From Candidatus Aphodoplasma excrementigallinarum (lineage in GTDB: Bacteria > Bacillota > Clostridia > UBA1381 > UMGS1253): DNA of 5,772 nucleotides. The notes under the pieces were generated by a model. That model saw only the letters and a list, made by a program, of their open reading frames with translations. It made no database searches and was not told the origin of the DNA. The stretch spans positions 1 through 5,772 of the forward strand of contig DVOF01000076.1 in the NCBI GenBank assembly GCA_018713805.1, given 5' to 3'. This document shows positions 1-5,772 of the stretch, one piece after another (position 1 is the stretch's first letter; the number at the start of each line of letters is the position of its first letter). A program made the position numbers and the translations under genes.

Positions 1-5
1 AATAT

Positions 6-11
6 AGGAGG
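6..11 (+). promoter_or_regulatory. Shine-Dalgarno-like AGGAGG upstream of the XRE gene, unusually distant
   Basis: A perfect AGGAGG lies 20 bases before the ATG at 32, too far for normal start selection. Closer, weaker candidates are AAGGG at 16-20 (11 bases away) and GGTGA at 23-27 (4 bases away). The perfect copy may serve as a standby site, or it may belong to something upstream that the window cuts off. Confidence 0.35.
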
Positions 12-31
12 TAGAAAGGGCTGGTGACGCC

Positions 32-235
32 ATGGGGAAAAATCTGAAACTGAAAGCGGCCCGCGCTGCGCTCGATATGACGCAGAAAGACCTGGCCGAG
101 GCGGTCGGCGTAACGCGGCAGACCATAAACGCCATCGAAAAGGGTGACTATAACCCAACAATCCGGCTCTGTAATGCGATTTGCAGGGCGCTCGGGAAGA
201 CGCTGGACGAACTGTTTTGGGAGAGCGGGGAGTGA
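32..235 (+). CDS. XRE-family helix-turn-helix transcriptional regulator, compact (YgzD-like)
   Basis: A 67-residue protein that is essentially one Cro/CI-type DNA-binding domain. The helix-turn-helix spans about residues 16-38 (MTQKDLAEAVGVTRQTINAI then EKG), followed by the YNPTIRL stretch, a further helix and the LDELF tail typical of the short YgzD-like group. There is no sensor or oligomerisation domain, so it probably acts as a small repressor or activator binding DNA as a dimer (family knowledge). ATG at 32 is the only credible start: the in-frame region upstream has a TAG at 5-7 and no start codon between. The best Shine-Dalgarno match (6-11) is unusually far away. The gene ends 12 bases before a small membrane-protein gene, an arrangement common in Firmicutes, where such regulators often control their own two-gene unit (inference). 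Its promoter lies outside the window. The family call is firm; the target is unknown. Confidence 0.92.
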   Translation: MGKNLKLKAARAALDMTQKDLAEAVGVTRQTINAIEKGDYNPTIRLCNAICRALGKTLDELFWESGE

Positions 236-240
236 GGAGG
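235..240 (+). promoter_or_regulatory. Ribosome binding site overlapping the XRE stop codon
   Basis: AGGAGG begins on the last base of the regulator's TGA stop (233-235) and sits 7 bases before the ATG at 248. This fixes the start of the membrane-protein gene and suggests translation of the two genes is coupled. Confidence 0.8.
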
Positions 241-247
241 AGAGAAG

Positions 248-672
248 ATGGAGAAAAATTATGACGAGTATCAAATCAAAATCCGGCACAGGCTTGCCTT
301 TCACACCATGCTGCTGACATTTGTGCTTATTGTTGGGAACGCCTTTATCAAGAGTTGGTATGTATGGGCGGAACCGGCGCGGAGGCTATGGTACTTGTCG
401 GGGTGCCGACGCTGTACTTCGTCACGGGCGCAGTGTTTAAAAACGTCTATATCAGCGCCAAGGAGAGCAGCCCATGGATAACAATCATGCTGTTTGGCCT
501 GCTGGCGGTTGCGGAACTTTTTTCGTTTTTGGCAGGCGGCATGGGCGGGCTCATCACAGACGGGCGGCTGTCGGCAGGAGCTATGCCGCTTGCGCTGCTT
601 ATTCTATTCGGCTATTTATCGCTTATTTTGCTGGTTAAAGAGCTGCTCAACCGGCGTGAAAGGGAAGAATAA
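248..672 (+). pseudogene. Small multi-pass membrane protein, interrupted by a frameshift
   Basis: The first ~43 codons from ATG 248 give a charged N-terminus, a first membrane segment (about residues 17-35) and the motif IKSWYVWAEPA. This frame then becomes an arginine-rich tail with no membrane character and stops at 481. The hydrophobic continuation lies in the frame ending at 672: EAMVLVGVPTLYFVTGAVFK, then two further hydrophobic segments at about 478-555 and 571-642, and a basic C-terminus. Joining the frames at about 371-387, equivalent to restoring one missing base, gives one protein of about 141 residues with four predicted membrane segments. It resembles uncharacterised membrane proteins found next to short XRE regulators; I do not assign a named family. 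The downstream frame could start alone at TTG 355 or ATG 388, but neither has a good ribosome binding site. The cause may be a real inactivating mutation or a sequencing error in a GC-rich stretch. I see no convincing slippery heptamer for programmed frameshifting. Confidence 0.75.
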
Positions 673-703
673 AAGGCTGCGCCTGGTTAGGCACAGCCTT
701 TTT
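671..703. terminator. Bidirectional intrinsic terminator between convergent genes
   Basis: Inverted repeat with arms 671-683 and 690-702, each 13 bases, around a 6-base loop (684-689). The arms differ at one pair, a C-A mismatch in plus-strand RNA that becomes a G-U wobble in minus-strand RNA. The stem is GC-rich in its upper part and ends in an A-run on the left and a T-run (699-703) on the right, so either transcript ends in U residues. It begins inside the stop codon of the membrane-protein gene and ends one base before the stop of the leftward acetyltransferase, so it serves both units. Confidence 0.87.
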
Positions 704-704
704 G

Positions 705-1319
705 CTACCGGATATCGATTTCCCAGTCCTTATGGTAATACTGCCTATCCCGCTCATTGATCTGGCGTAGTACACGGCAGGGGGAGCCGACGGCAACGAC
801 GTTTGGCGGTATGTCCTTTGTCACGACGCTGCCCGCGCCGATTACGGAATTGTCCCCGATGGTAACGCCAGGCAGGACAATGCTGCCCGCGCCGACCCAT
901 ACGTTATTGCCAATGTGGATGGGCAGGTTATACTGGGCCACCTTGCTCCGCAAATCCGGGTCAATCGGGTGCGTCCCGGTTGCGAGGGTGACATTCGGCC
1001 CAAACATTACCTTGTCGCCCACAAAAATCTCGCAGTCGTCCACCAAAACGAGATTGAAGTTGGCATAGACCTGGTTCCCAAAGTGGACGTACTTCCCGCC
1101 CCAGTTTGCATGGAACGGCGTTTCAATGTAGCAGTCGTCCCCGATTTCGGCAAACATTTCCTTCAGCAGGCGGGTCTTTTCCGCGGCCTGGCTCGGGTGG
1201 AGGCTGTTGTATTCGAATACCTTGTCGAGATAGGCGGCCTGCTCCGTCATGAGCTCCTCGCTGCCGCAGAAGTAGAGCTTTCCGCCGAGGATCCGGCGTG
1301 TCAGTTCGTTTTTATCCAT
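705..1319 (-). CDS. Galactoside/maltose O-acetyltransferase (LacA/Maa type, left-handed beta-helix)
   Basis: Transfers an acetyl group from acetyl-CoA to a sugar hydroxyl in the cytoplasm; galactosides, maltose and glucose are the known acceptors of the family. At 204 residues it matches E. coli LacA in length (about 203). Residues 1-55 form the N-terminal helical Mac domain. From about 60 to 185 come hexapeptide repeats of the left-handed beta-helix, including VYANFNLVLVDDCEIFVGD (84-102) and the coil VWVGAGSIVLPGVTIGDNS (140-158). The catalytic histidine is H117 in the GTHPID motif; N87 and D95 fall where LacA contacts its acceptor. ATG 1319 was chosen over the TTG at 1337, which overlaps the previous gene's stop, because AGGAGG lies at the right distance from the ATG. 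It follows the beta-galactosidase by 14 bases, repeating the lacZ-lacA association. The family is firm; the acceptor sugar is not known, and annotation as maltose acetyltransferase would be equally fair. Confidence 0.93.
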   Translation of the reverse strand: MDKNELTRRILGGKLYFCGSEELMTEQAAYLDKVFEYNSLHPSQAAEKTRLLKEMFAEIGDDCYIETPFHANWGGKYVHFGNQVYANFNLVLVDDCEIFVGDKVMFGPNVTLATGTHPIDPDLRSKVAQYNLPIHIGNNVWVGAGSIVLPGVTIGDNSVIGAGSVVTKDIPPNVVAVGSPCRVLRQINERDRQYYHKDWEIDIR

Positions 1320-1324
1320 CGTTT

Positions 1325-1330
1325 CCTCCT
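1325..1330 (-). promoter_or_regulatory. Ribosome binding site deciding the acetyltransferase start
   Basis: On the minus strand AGGAGG lies 5 bases before ATG 1319 and inside the longer frame that would begin at TTG 1337. This favours the shorter 204-residue product. Confidence 0.8.
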
Positions 1331-1333
1331 TGC

Positions 1334-3391
1334 TCAATCCTTTGGAAACCGCAGAACGCGTACGCCGAAGGAATCGAGTTCAATCTCGCTTCCAGCCGGG
1401 AGATTCGTTTCCATATCAACAGCACGCGTGTCCTCAAAGGTTGCAAACTGGATTTCGTCCGTATAATTCTGAACAAATACATATTTGTTTTCCGCATCTT
1501 CGCGCATCGTGCAGACAACACCAACCGGCAGGTCGGCGCGCGGCGTGCGCGCGGGCGCAGTGTCAGCAATTACTTTTTCGCAGAGTGCCTGCGTCAGGGC
1601 GCCCGTGTCACGGCAGGCGATATAGTACGCTTTGCCGCCTTGATAATCGTTTTCAAAGACTGCGCCGCCGCCCTGATAAAAGTCGTGCTCATAGGTAGCG
1701 AGCGTTTTTGCGCCCTGCGCATGTACGATTTCGCAGTAGTCGCGAACCTCGTAGCTTTGCCCGCCGTACGATACGGCATTGCGCTCGTCCGGGCAGAGCG
1801 TGTCGACCTCCTCGGCCCATACGCCGAACGCGTCCTTGAGCGTGCCGCAGGGGAAGCCGCCCAGGTGGCAGAGGTCGTTTTCGTTGACCATGCCGGACAG
1901 ATAGGTCATAATCGCCGTGCCGCCGTTTGCCACAAACTGTGCAATGCGCTCCTCCACGCCCTCTTTGATCATATAGAGCATGGGCATGACGAGCACCTTA
2001 TAGCCGGAAAAGTCATAGCCCGAGTCGATGACGTCGACGCTGACGCCGTTTTTCCAGAAGGGGTAGTAATAATTTACAAGCGTGTCGATATATTTTTTGT
2101 CGCTTTTCTGGAAGCCCTGCGCTTCCTTAAGCGCCATATGGTTTTCGTGGTCATAGATGAGTGCGACGTCGCTGTTTGTCACCGCGCCGCGCACGCATTC
2201 GAGCTTTTTGAGGCATTCGCCAACCTGCGCCACGTCGCCAAAGACGCGCGTATGCTCGTGCCCGACGTGGTCGACGACCGCGCCGTGGAACTTCTCCGAC
2301 GCGCCGCGCCCCTTGCGCCATTGGAAATACATCACGCTGTCGGAGCCGTGCGCAATCGCCTGCAAAGAAGCTGTCTTATGCATGTTCGGACGCTTGGGCT
2401 TATTGATTTCCTTCCAGTTTACCGCGCTGGGCGTGCTCTCCATGAGGATAAACGGCTTGTGCAGGTACGAGCGCATGGAGTCGTGCATCAGCGCCGTACG
2501 GCACGCGGTCATATAGTTGCTTCGCGCCGTGTCATGCCACGCCGGATAACTGTCCCAGGAGATAAAGTCGAGCGCATCCTTAAACTTGCTGTAGTCAAGC
2601 CCTTCATAAAAGTCCATAAAATTCGTCGTGACCGGGATGCCGGGCGTGATGGCGCGCAGCGGCGCGGTCTCGTTATTCATAAAGTCAATTGTCTGATGCG
2701 TCACAAACCGCTTCCAGTCGAGCGTCAGCCCGTGCAGGTACGCCTCGCCGCGCCCGTCCGGCGGGGTCGGGGATTCGATCTGGTCCCACGATGTATAGAT
2801 ATGGCTCCAAAACGGCGTCCACCATTGCCGGTTGAGCAGGTCGAGGTCGCCGTGGTACTTTTCCTTGAGCCATGCGCGGAATGCCTGCTGGCACAACTCG
2901 CAATGGCACTCGCCGCCGTACTCGTTTGACACATGCCACGCAATCAAAGCAGGATGGTCTTTGTAGTGCTCCGCCAGCGCGGTGTTGACGGCGCGCACCT
3001 TTTCCCGGTAGACTGGGGAGGTGTAGCAGTGGTTGTGCCGGTGCGCAAACAGGATCCTCTGCCGGTCGGGCATAACGCGCAGCACCTCGGGATATTTTTG
3101 CGCCATCCATGCCGGGCGCGCGCCGCTCGGTGTGGCGAGCAGGACGCGGATCCCGTTCTGATACAGATTGTCGATCACCGAGTCGAAAAAGCCAAATTCG
3201 TAGCGCCCCTCCTCCGGTTCGAGCACCGACCAGGCAAAAATGCCGAGCGACACGGCGTTTACGCCCGCAAGCTTCATCAGCCGGATATCTTCGGCCAGGA
3301 TGTCCGGCCGGTCCATCCATTGGTCGGGGTTATAGTCGCCGCCGTGCAAAAGCTGGGGCATGTTTCTGACAAGTGGTTTATGTTTTTCCAT
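1334..3391 (-). CDS. GH42 beta-galactosidase
   Basis: Hydrolyses terminal beta-D-galactosyl residues from short galactosides such as lactose, galacto-oligosaccharides or plant galactan fragments, by a retaining mechanism. The 685-residue length is normal for GH42. Residues 1 to about 390 form the TIM barrel, with the family opening HGGDYNPDQW (16-25). The acid/base glutamate is E157 in AWHVSNEYGG and the nucleophile is E318 in FILMESTPSAVNW. C122, C162, C164 and C167 (ECHCELC) match the structural zinc site of Thermus-type GH42 enzymes. About 395-610 is the trimerisation domain and about 615-685 the C-terminal beta domain. There is no signal peptide, so it acts in the cytoplasm and needs imported substrate, yet no transporter is adjacent. 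ATG 3391 has a perfect AGGAGG overlapping the stop of cca. Downstream is a LacA-type acetyltransferase. The family and catalytic residues are clear; the natural substrate cannot be told from sequence. Confidence 0.97.
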   Translation of the reverse strand: MEKHKPLVRNMPQLLHGGDYNPDQWMDRPDILAEDIRLMKLAGVNAVSLGIFAWSVLEPEEGRYEFGFFDSVIDNLYQNGIRVLLATPSGARPAWMAQKYPEVLRVMPDRQRILFAHRHNHCYTSPVYREKVRAVNTALAEHYKDHPALIAWHVSNEYGGECHCELCQQAFRAWLKEKYHGDLDLLNRQWWTPFWSHIYTSWDQIESPTPPDGRGEAYLHGLTLDWKRFVTHQTIDFMNNETAPLRAITPGIPVTTNFMDFYEGLDYSKFKDALDFISWDSYPAWHDTARSNYMTACRTALMHDSMRSYLHKPFILMESTPSAVNWKEINKPKRPNMHKTASLQAIAHGSDSVMYFQWRKGRGASEKFHGAVVDHVGHEHTRVFGDVAQVGECLKKLECVRGAVTNSDVALIYDHENHMALKEAQGFQKSDKKYIDTLVNYYYPFWKNGVSVDVIDSGYDFSGYKVLVMPMLYMIKEGVEERIAQFVANGGTAIMTYLSGMVNENDLCHLGGFPCGTLKDAFGVWAEEVDTLCPDERNAVSYGGQSYEVRDYCEIVHAQGAKTLATYEHDFYQGGGAVFENDYQGGKAYYIACRDTGALTQALCEKVIADTAPARTPRADLPVGVVCTMREDAENKYVFVQNYTDEIQFATFEDTRAVDMETNLPAGSEIELDSFGVRVLRFPKD

Positions 3392-3396
3392 AGCAG

Positions 3397-3402
3397 CCTC
3401 CT
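3397..3402 (-). promoter_or_regulatory. Ribosome binding site of the beta-galactosidase, fused to the cca stop codon
   Basis: The minus strand reads TGAGGAGG: the cca stop (3404-3402) runs directly into AGGAGG, 5 bases before ATG 3391. A ribosome finishing cca sits on the next start region, which supports co-transcription and probable translational coupling. Confidence 0.8.
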
Positions 3403-4754
3403 CATGTATTTGAAGTATGTGTTTCTTCTATCCAGCCTTGTACCGCATGAAGCAGCACGGTTTTTTCGTTTTCTGCCGCGCCGTCTATGACGAGGGTGAG
3501 CAAATAGTCTAATGCCGCGCCGATCTGCCGTCCTTCCAGTCCGAGCGTAATCATATCGCGACCGTTCACCGCCAAATCGCGCAGGGAAAAGCACGCGCCC
3601 TCGTCGAGCACTTCCTGCGCCAATGTGCGTATCTGCCCAAGCGCGTGAAGCCGCGGTGCGACGTAGGGCGCGGCGTGCGCCTTGCTGTCGGCGGCCTGTA
3701 AACGCAGCAGGTCAAAAAACAGCTCCGGCCCAAGCCGTCCAAGCCACCGCTTCACGCTCTTTTTCGTCGGCGCCAGCTCGGCGTCGTGGTATTCGATCAA
3801 TGTTAGGACGGCGTGCTTGGTCGCGTTGTCGCATTTTAAGCGGTTTAGCAGATTGCGTGTCAGCTCGACGCTCTGTTTGGCGTGACCGTAGAAATGTCCT
3901 ATACCATCCTCATCCATGGTAAAGCACGCCGGCTTGCCGATATCGTGCAGAAACGCCGCCAGCCGGAGCGGCAGGCTGTGCGCTTCAATGCTGGCAAGCG
4001 CGCGCAGGCTGTGGCGCCATACGTCGCTGTCATGGTATTTGGTGTGCTGCGCAAAGCCGAACATCGCCGTAATCTCCGGCAGAAAGACCGCCAGTACGTC
4101 GCGGTATTCGTCAAGCAGCGGTGCAGGGTTGATTCCGCATAACAGTTTGAAAAACTCAGCCTGAATGCGCTCCGCCGCAATATGGTTTAACAGCAGCTTG
4201 TTTTTATGGATGCTCTTTGCCGTTTCCGGCTCGATCGTAAAGCCAAGCACAGCGGCAAAGCGGAGCGCGCGCAAGATGCGCAGTGCATCCTCGCCGAAGC
4301 GTATATCCGGCACGCCCACGCACCGGATGAGCCGTGCGCGCAGATCCTGCTGCCCGCCGAAGCAGTCGACCAGCCCCGTCGACGGGCGGTACGCCATCGC
4401 GTTGACCGTGAAGTCGCGCCGGGCGAGGTCGTCACGCAGGTTACCCGTGAAGGTGACGCAGTCCGGACGGCGGTTGTCGTGGTAGTCGCCGTCAATACGG
4501 AAGGTGGTGACCTCCACCGGAACCGAGTCGACCACAACAGTGACCGTCCCATGCTGGAGACCCGTTTCCACGGTATGGTAAGCGGAAAACGCCGCAAGCA
4601 CCTGCTGCGGCGTCGCATTGGTTGTAATGTCATAGTCGGAGGGCGTGTCCCCAAGCAGGCTGTCCCGCACACAGCCGCCGACCAGATAGGCATCGTACCC
4701 ATTCTGCTCCAGTACGGTGAGCACCGTCTGCGCATGGGAAGGGATTGGAATCAT
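3402..4754 (-). CDS. cca: CCA tRNA nucleotidyltransferase with HD domain
   Basis: Adds or repairs the 3'-terminal CCA of tRNAs using CTP and ATP without a nucleic-acid template; class II nucleotidyltransferase, cytoplasmic. From ATG 4754 it is 450 residues. Motif A is YLVGGCVRD (23-31) with the metal-binding pair D40 and D42 in SDYDI. Motif B is RRDFTVNAM (112-120). The nucleotide-selecting EDxxR motif is E155, D156, R159, followed by LRALRF. The central helical RNA-binding region follows, then an HD domain with H248 (DVWRH), H270-D271 (FLHDIGKP) and the EYHD motif (321-324), which may give phosphohydrolase activity as in other HD-bearing members. A helical C-terminal region completes it. The reading frame is open further upstream to 4874, but those 40 residues overlap the preceding gene and show no family similarity, while a good GGGAGG precedes ATG 4754. 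Sequence alone does not separate full CCA-adding from split A- or CC-adding enzymes. Confidence 0.96.
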   Translation of the reverse strand: MIPIPSHAQTVLTVLEQNGYDAYLVGGCVRDSLLGDTPSDYDITTNATPQQVLAAFSAYHTVETGLQHGTVTVVVDSVPVEVTTFRIDGDYHDNRRPDCVTFTGNLRDDLARRDFTVNAMAYRPSTGLVDCFGGQQDLRARLIRCVGVPDIRFGEDALRILRALRFAAVLGFTIEPETAKSIHKNKLLLNHIAAERIQAEFFKLLCGINPAPLLDEYRDVLAVFLPEITAMFGFAQHTKYHDSDVWRHSLRALASIEAHSLPLRLAAFLHDIGKPACFTMDEDGIGHFYGHAKQSVELTRNLLNRLKCDNATKHAVLTLIEYHDAELAPTKKSVKRWLGRLGPELFFDLLRLQAADSKAHAAPYVAPRLHALGQIRTLAQEVLDEGACFSLRDLAVNGRDMITLGLEGRQIGAALDYLLTLVIDGAAENEKTVLLHAVQGWIEETHTSNT

Positions 4755-4763
4755 ATTAGCCAG

Positions 4764-4770
4764 CCTCCCT
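4764..4770 (-). promoter_or_regulatory. Ribosome binding site deciding the cca start
   Basis: On the minus strand AGGGAGG lies 9 bases before ATG 4754, between the upstream gene's stop (4774) and this start. It supports starting cca at 4754 rather than at the longer open frame reaching 4874. Confidence 0.75.
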
Positions 4771-4773
4771 TCG

Positions 4774-5772
4774 TCAATCTGCCAGTTGGGCAAGCAGGAC
4801 ACCCGCCTCGTCATAGCTGAGCGAGGTACGGGTATTTGACACCACAACGAGCCCGCGCGCATCGTAGAATACATTTACGCCGATCATGTCGCACAGCGCG
4901 CGGACGGGAAGGAACAGCCTGTCGTACAAGTTCACCGGCGGCTGGTCCATCGTCTTGACCGTCTTGTTATAGAAGCGTACGTCCGGGCTGTAGGTGAGCA
5001 CCTCCGCCGTCGGCGTGTCCGCTTTGAGCAGGATGGATACATAGTCGCTCTGGACGAGCGCGCTGTCGGTGAGGTAGTCCCAGGTTACGGTATAGCCGGG
5101 CACGTGCTCCGCGATAAAGCGCATGGGCAGGAGCGTCCGGTCGTTCTGGATAAACGCGCAGATGCGGTCATCCGCGGGGTCAATCTGCGTCCGTACGCCG
5201 TCGACAAGCGCGGCAGACTGGTTTGTCAGAAGCGCAATTTCAAAGTTTTTTGCCTCTGGTTCTGCCACCTCATACCCATAGCCGGTTATGGGCGCTTCCG
5301 GCTCGGCTGGTGTATAAAATGTATCGCGCATAACGTAGAGCAAGCCGTCCTGCTGGCCTTTGACCAGCATGGCCCCCTCGGAAAAGCCGCCGTAATGTAT
5401 AGGAAGGTAGCGGCGGGAGCTCCAGATGCCGACACCCTCATTATTTGTGATAGAAAGCAGGTCGTCGCCCACATTGACGCACACGCCGCCGGAAAAGCGC
5501 GACGGCATCCGCCCGGCGGGAACGTCCATGATGGTATTGCCTTCCTTGTCGATCAGGTAAATCCGCTCTTCCTGCGGCTTTTTTACCCAGCAGACGCCCT
5601 CGGAAAAGCGGTCTGCGTCCGTATAGAGGCCCGGCTCGATGATAAACCTGCCCGTCTGGTCAACGAGACCCATCTCGATATGGTTAAAATCGCTCCCCAT
5701 GTCCTTGCTCGCCCAGCAAACGCCGTCGGACCATTCGCCCGTCCATACGAAATCAAACCCAGTGAGCAGGGT
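4774..5772 (-). CDS. WG-repeat and copper-amine-oxidase-type stalk-domain protein (5' end outside window)
   Basis: The frame stays open from the stop at 4774 to the right edge, so the true start lies beyond 5772. The ATG at 5700 is internal: the 24 residues before it (ending GEWSDGVCWASKD) continue a repeat. Numbering the 332 visible residues from the edge, about 14-150 hold roughly four WG-type (KWG) repeats, recognisable by WSDGVCW, FSEGVCW, FSGGVCV and FSEGAML openings followed by 'DxxGxxI'-like strands; the last two are degenerate. A proline/glutamate-rich linker (153-175) follows. Residues 177-312 form a stalk domain of the copper amine oxidase N-terminal type: a VDGVRTQID strand, then RTLLPMRFIAEHVPGYTVTWD and a second half with DRLFLPVRALCDMIGVNVFYD. 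In Firmicutes such domains occur on exported or envelope proteins; any signal peptide would be upstream of the window. There is no amine oxidase catalytic domain, so the name implies no enzyme activity. The gene ends 19 bases before cca. Its function is unknown. Confidence 0.88.
   Translation of the reverse strand, partial: TLLTGFDFVWTGEWSDGVCWASKDMGSDFNHIEMGLVDQTGRFIIEPGLYTDADRFSEGVCWVKKPQEERIYLIDKEGNTIMDVPAGRMPSRFSGGVCVNVGDDLLSITNNEGVGIWSSRRYLPIHYGGFSEGAMLVKGQQDGLLYVMRDTFYTPAEPEAPITGYGYEVAEPEAKNFEIALLTNQSAALVDGVRTQIDPADDRICAFIQNDRTLLPMRFIAEHVPGYTVTWDYLTDSALVQSDYVSILLKADTPTAEVLTYSPDVRFYNKTVKTMDQPPVNLYDRLFLPVRALCDMIGVNVFYDARGLVVVSNTRTSLSYDEAGVLLAQLAD

Noticed and set aside
371..390. Programmed ribosomal frameshifting in the membrane-protein gene
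   Set aside because: The sequence at the joint lacks a canonical slippery heptamer or A/T-rich slip run, and no stimulatory hairpin or internal Shine-Dalgarno stands out. A mutation or sequencing error is simpler.
1298..2929. A 543-codon open frame on the plus strand opposite the beta-galactosidase
   Set aside because: It lies almost wholly antisense to a GH42 gene with intact catalytic residues. It looks like an artefact of GC-rich codon use leaving the opposite frame open. It has no recognisable domain and no supporting ribosome binding site was found.
2685..3320. A 211-codon minus-strand frame within the beta-galactosidase
   Set aside because: It is an alternative frame of the GH42 coding sequence, arginine- and proline-rich, with no motif or start signal.
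4187..4820. Long open frames on both strands overlapping cca
   Set aside because: They are rich in arginine, serine and alanine with no domain signature, as expected for shadow frames of a GC-rich gene. The cca motifs identify the real frame.
4755..4874. N-terminal extension of cca up to 4874
   Set aside because: It overlaps the end of the stalk-domain gene by about 100 bases, carries no nucleotidyltransferase similarity, and a good ribosome binding site supports ATG 4754.
1..5772. CRISPR arrays, tRNA/rRNA genes, insertion sequences, phage or defence genes
   Set aside because: I saw no direct repeat arrays, cloverleaf-like segments, transposase motifs or terminal inverted repeats. Nearly every base is accounted for by the genes listed.

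Overview
The window looks like a moderately GC-rich chromosomal segment from an anaerobic Firmicute, probably a gut-type Clostridia member (Oscillospirales or a relative). The basis is strong AGGAGG-type ribosome binding sites, tight gene packing, an HD-domain CCA tRNA nucleotidyltransferase, a GH42 beta-galactosidase and a WG-repeat/stalk-domain protein, all typical of that group. The organism is inferred from gene content and style, not from a marker gene.

Layout. The left end (32-672) carries a short rightward pair: a compact XRE-family regulator followed 12 bases later by a small multi-pass membrane protein. The membrane protein reads as one protein only if a single frameshift near 371-387 is bridged. 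A hairpin at 671-703 with T-runs on both strands ends this pair and the convergent leftward genes. Everything from 705 to the right edge is leftward and spaced by 10-19 bases, so it is probably one transcription unit. In transcription order it holds a WG-repeat plus copper-amine-oxidase-type stalk-domain protein (5' end outside the window), cca, a GH42 beta-galactosidase and a LacA/Maa-type O-acetyltransferase.

How the genes may work together. The last two genes form a functional analogue of lacZ-lacA: a cytoplasmic beta-galactosidase from a family unrelated to the E. coli enzyme (GH42 rather than GH2), then a galactoside/maltose-type acetyltransferase. No transporter or sugar-responsive regulator is visible beside them. 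cca is a housekeeping tRNA 3'-end gene that appears co-transcribed with them, its stop codon overlapping the beta-galactosidase ribosome binding site. The stalk-domain protein is probably exported or cell-surface associated and its role is unknown.

There are no tRNA, rRNA, CRISPR, insertion-sequence or phage features that I can support, and no gene-free stretch above 300 bases. I did not find convincing evidence of an undescribed system. The points most worth a second look are the frameshifted membrane gene beside the regulator, the WG-repeat/stalk-domain architecture, and the coupling of cca to the sugar genes.
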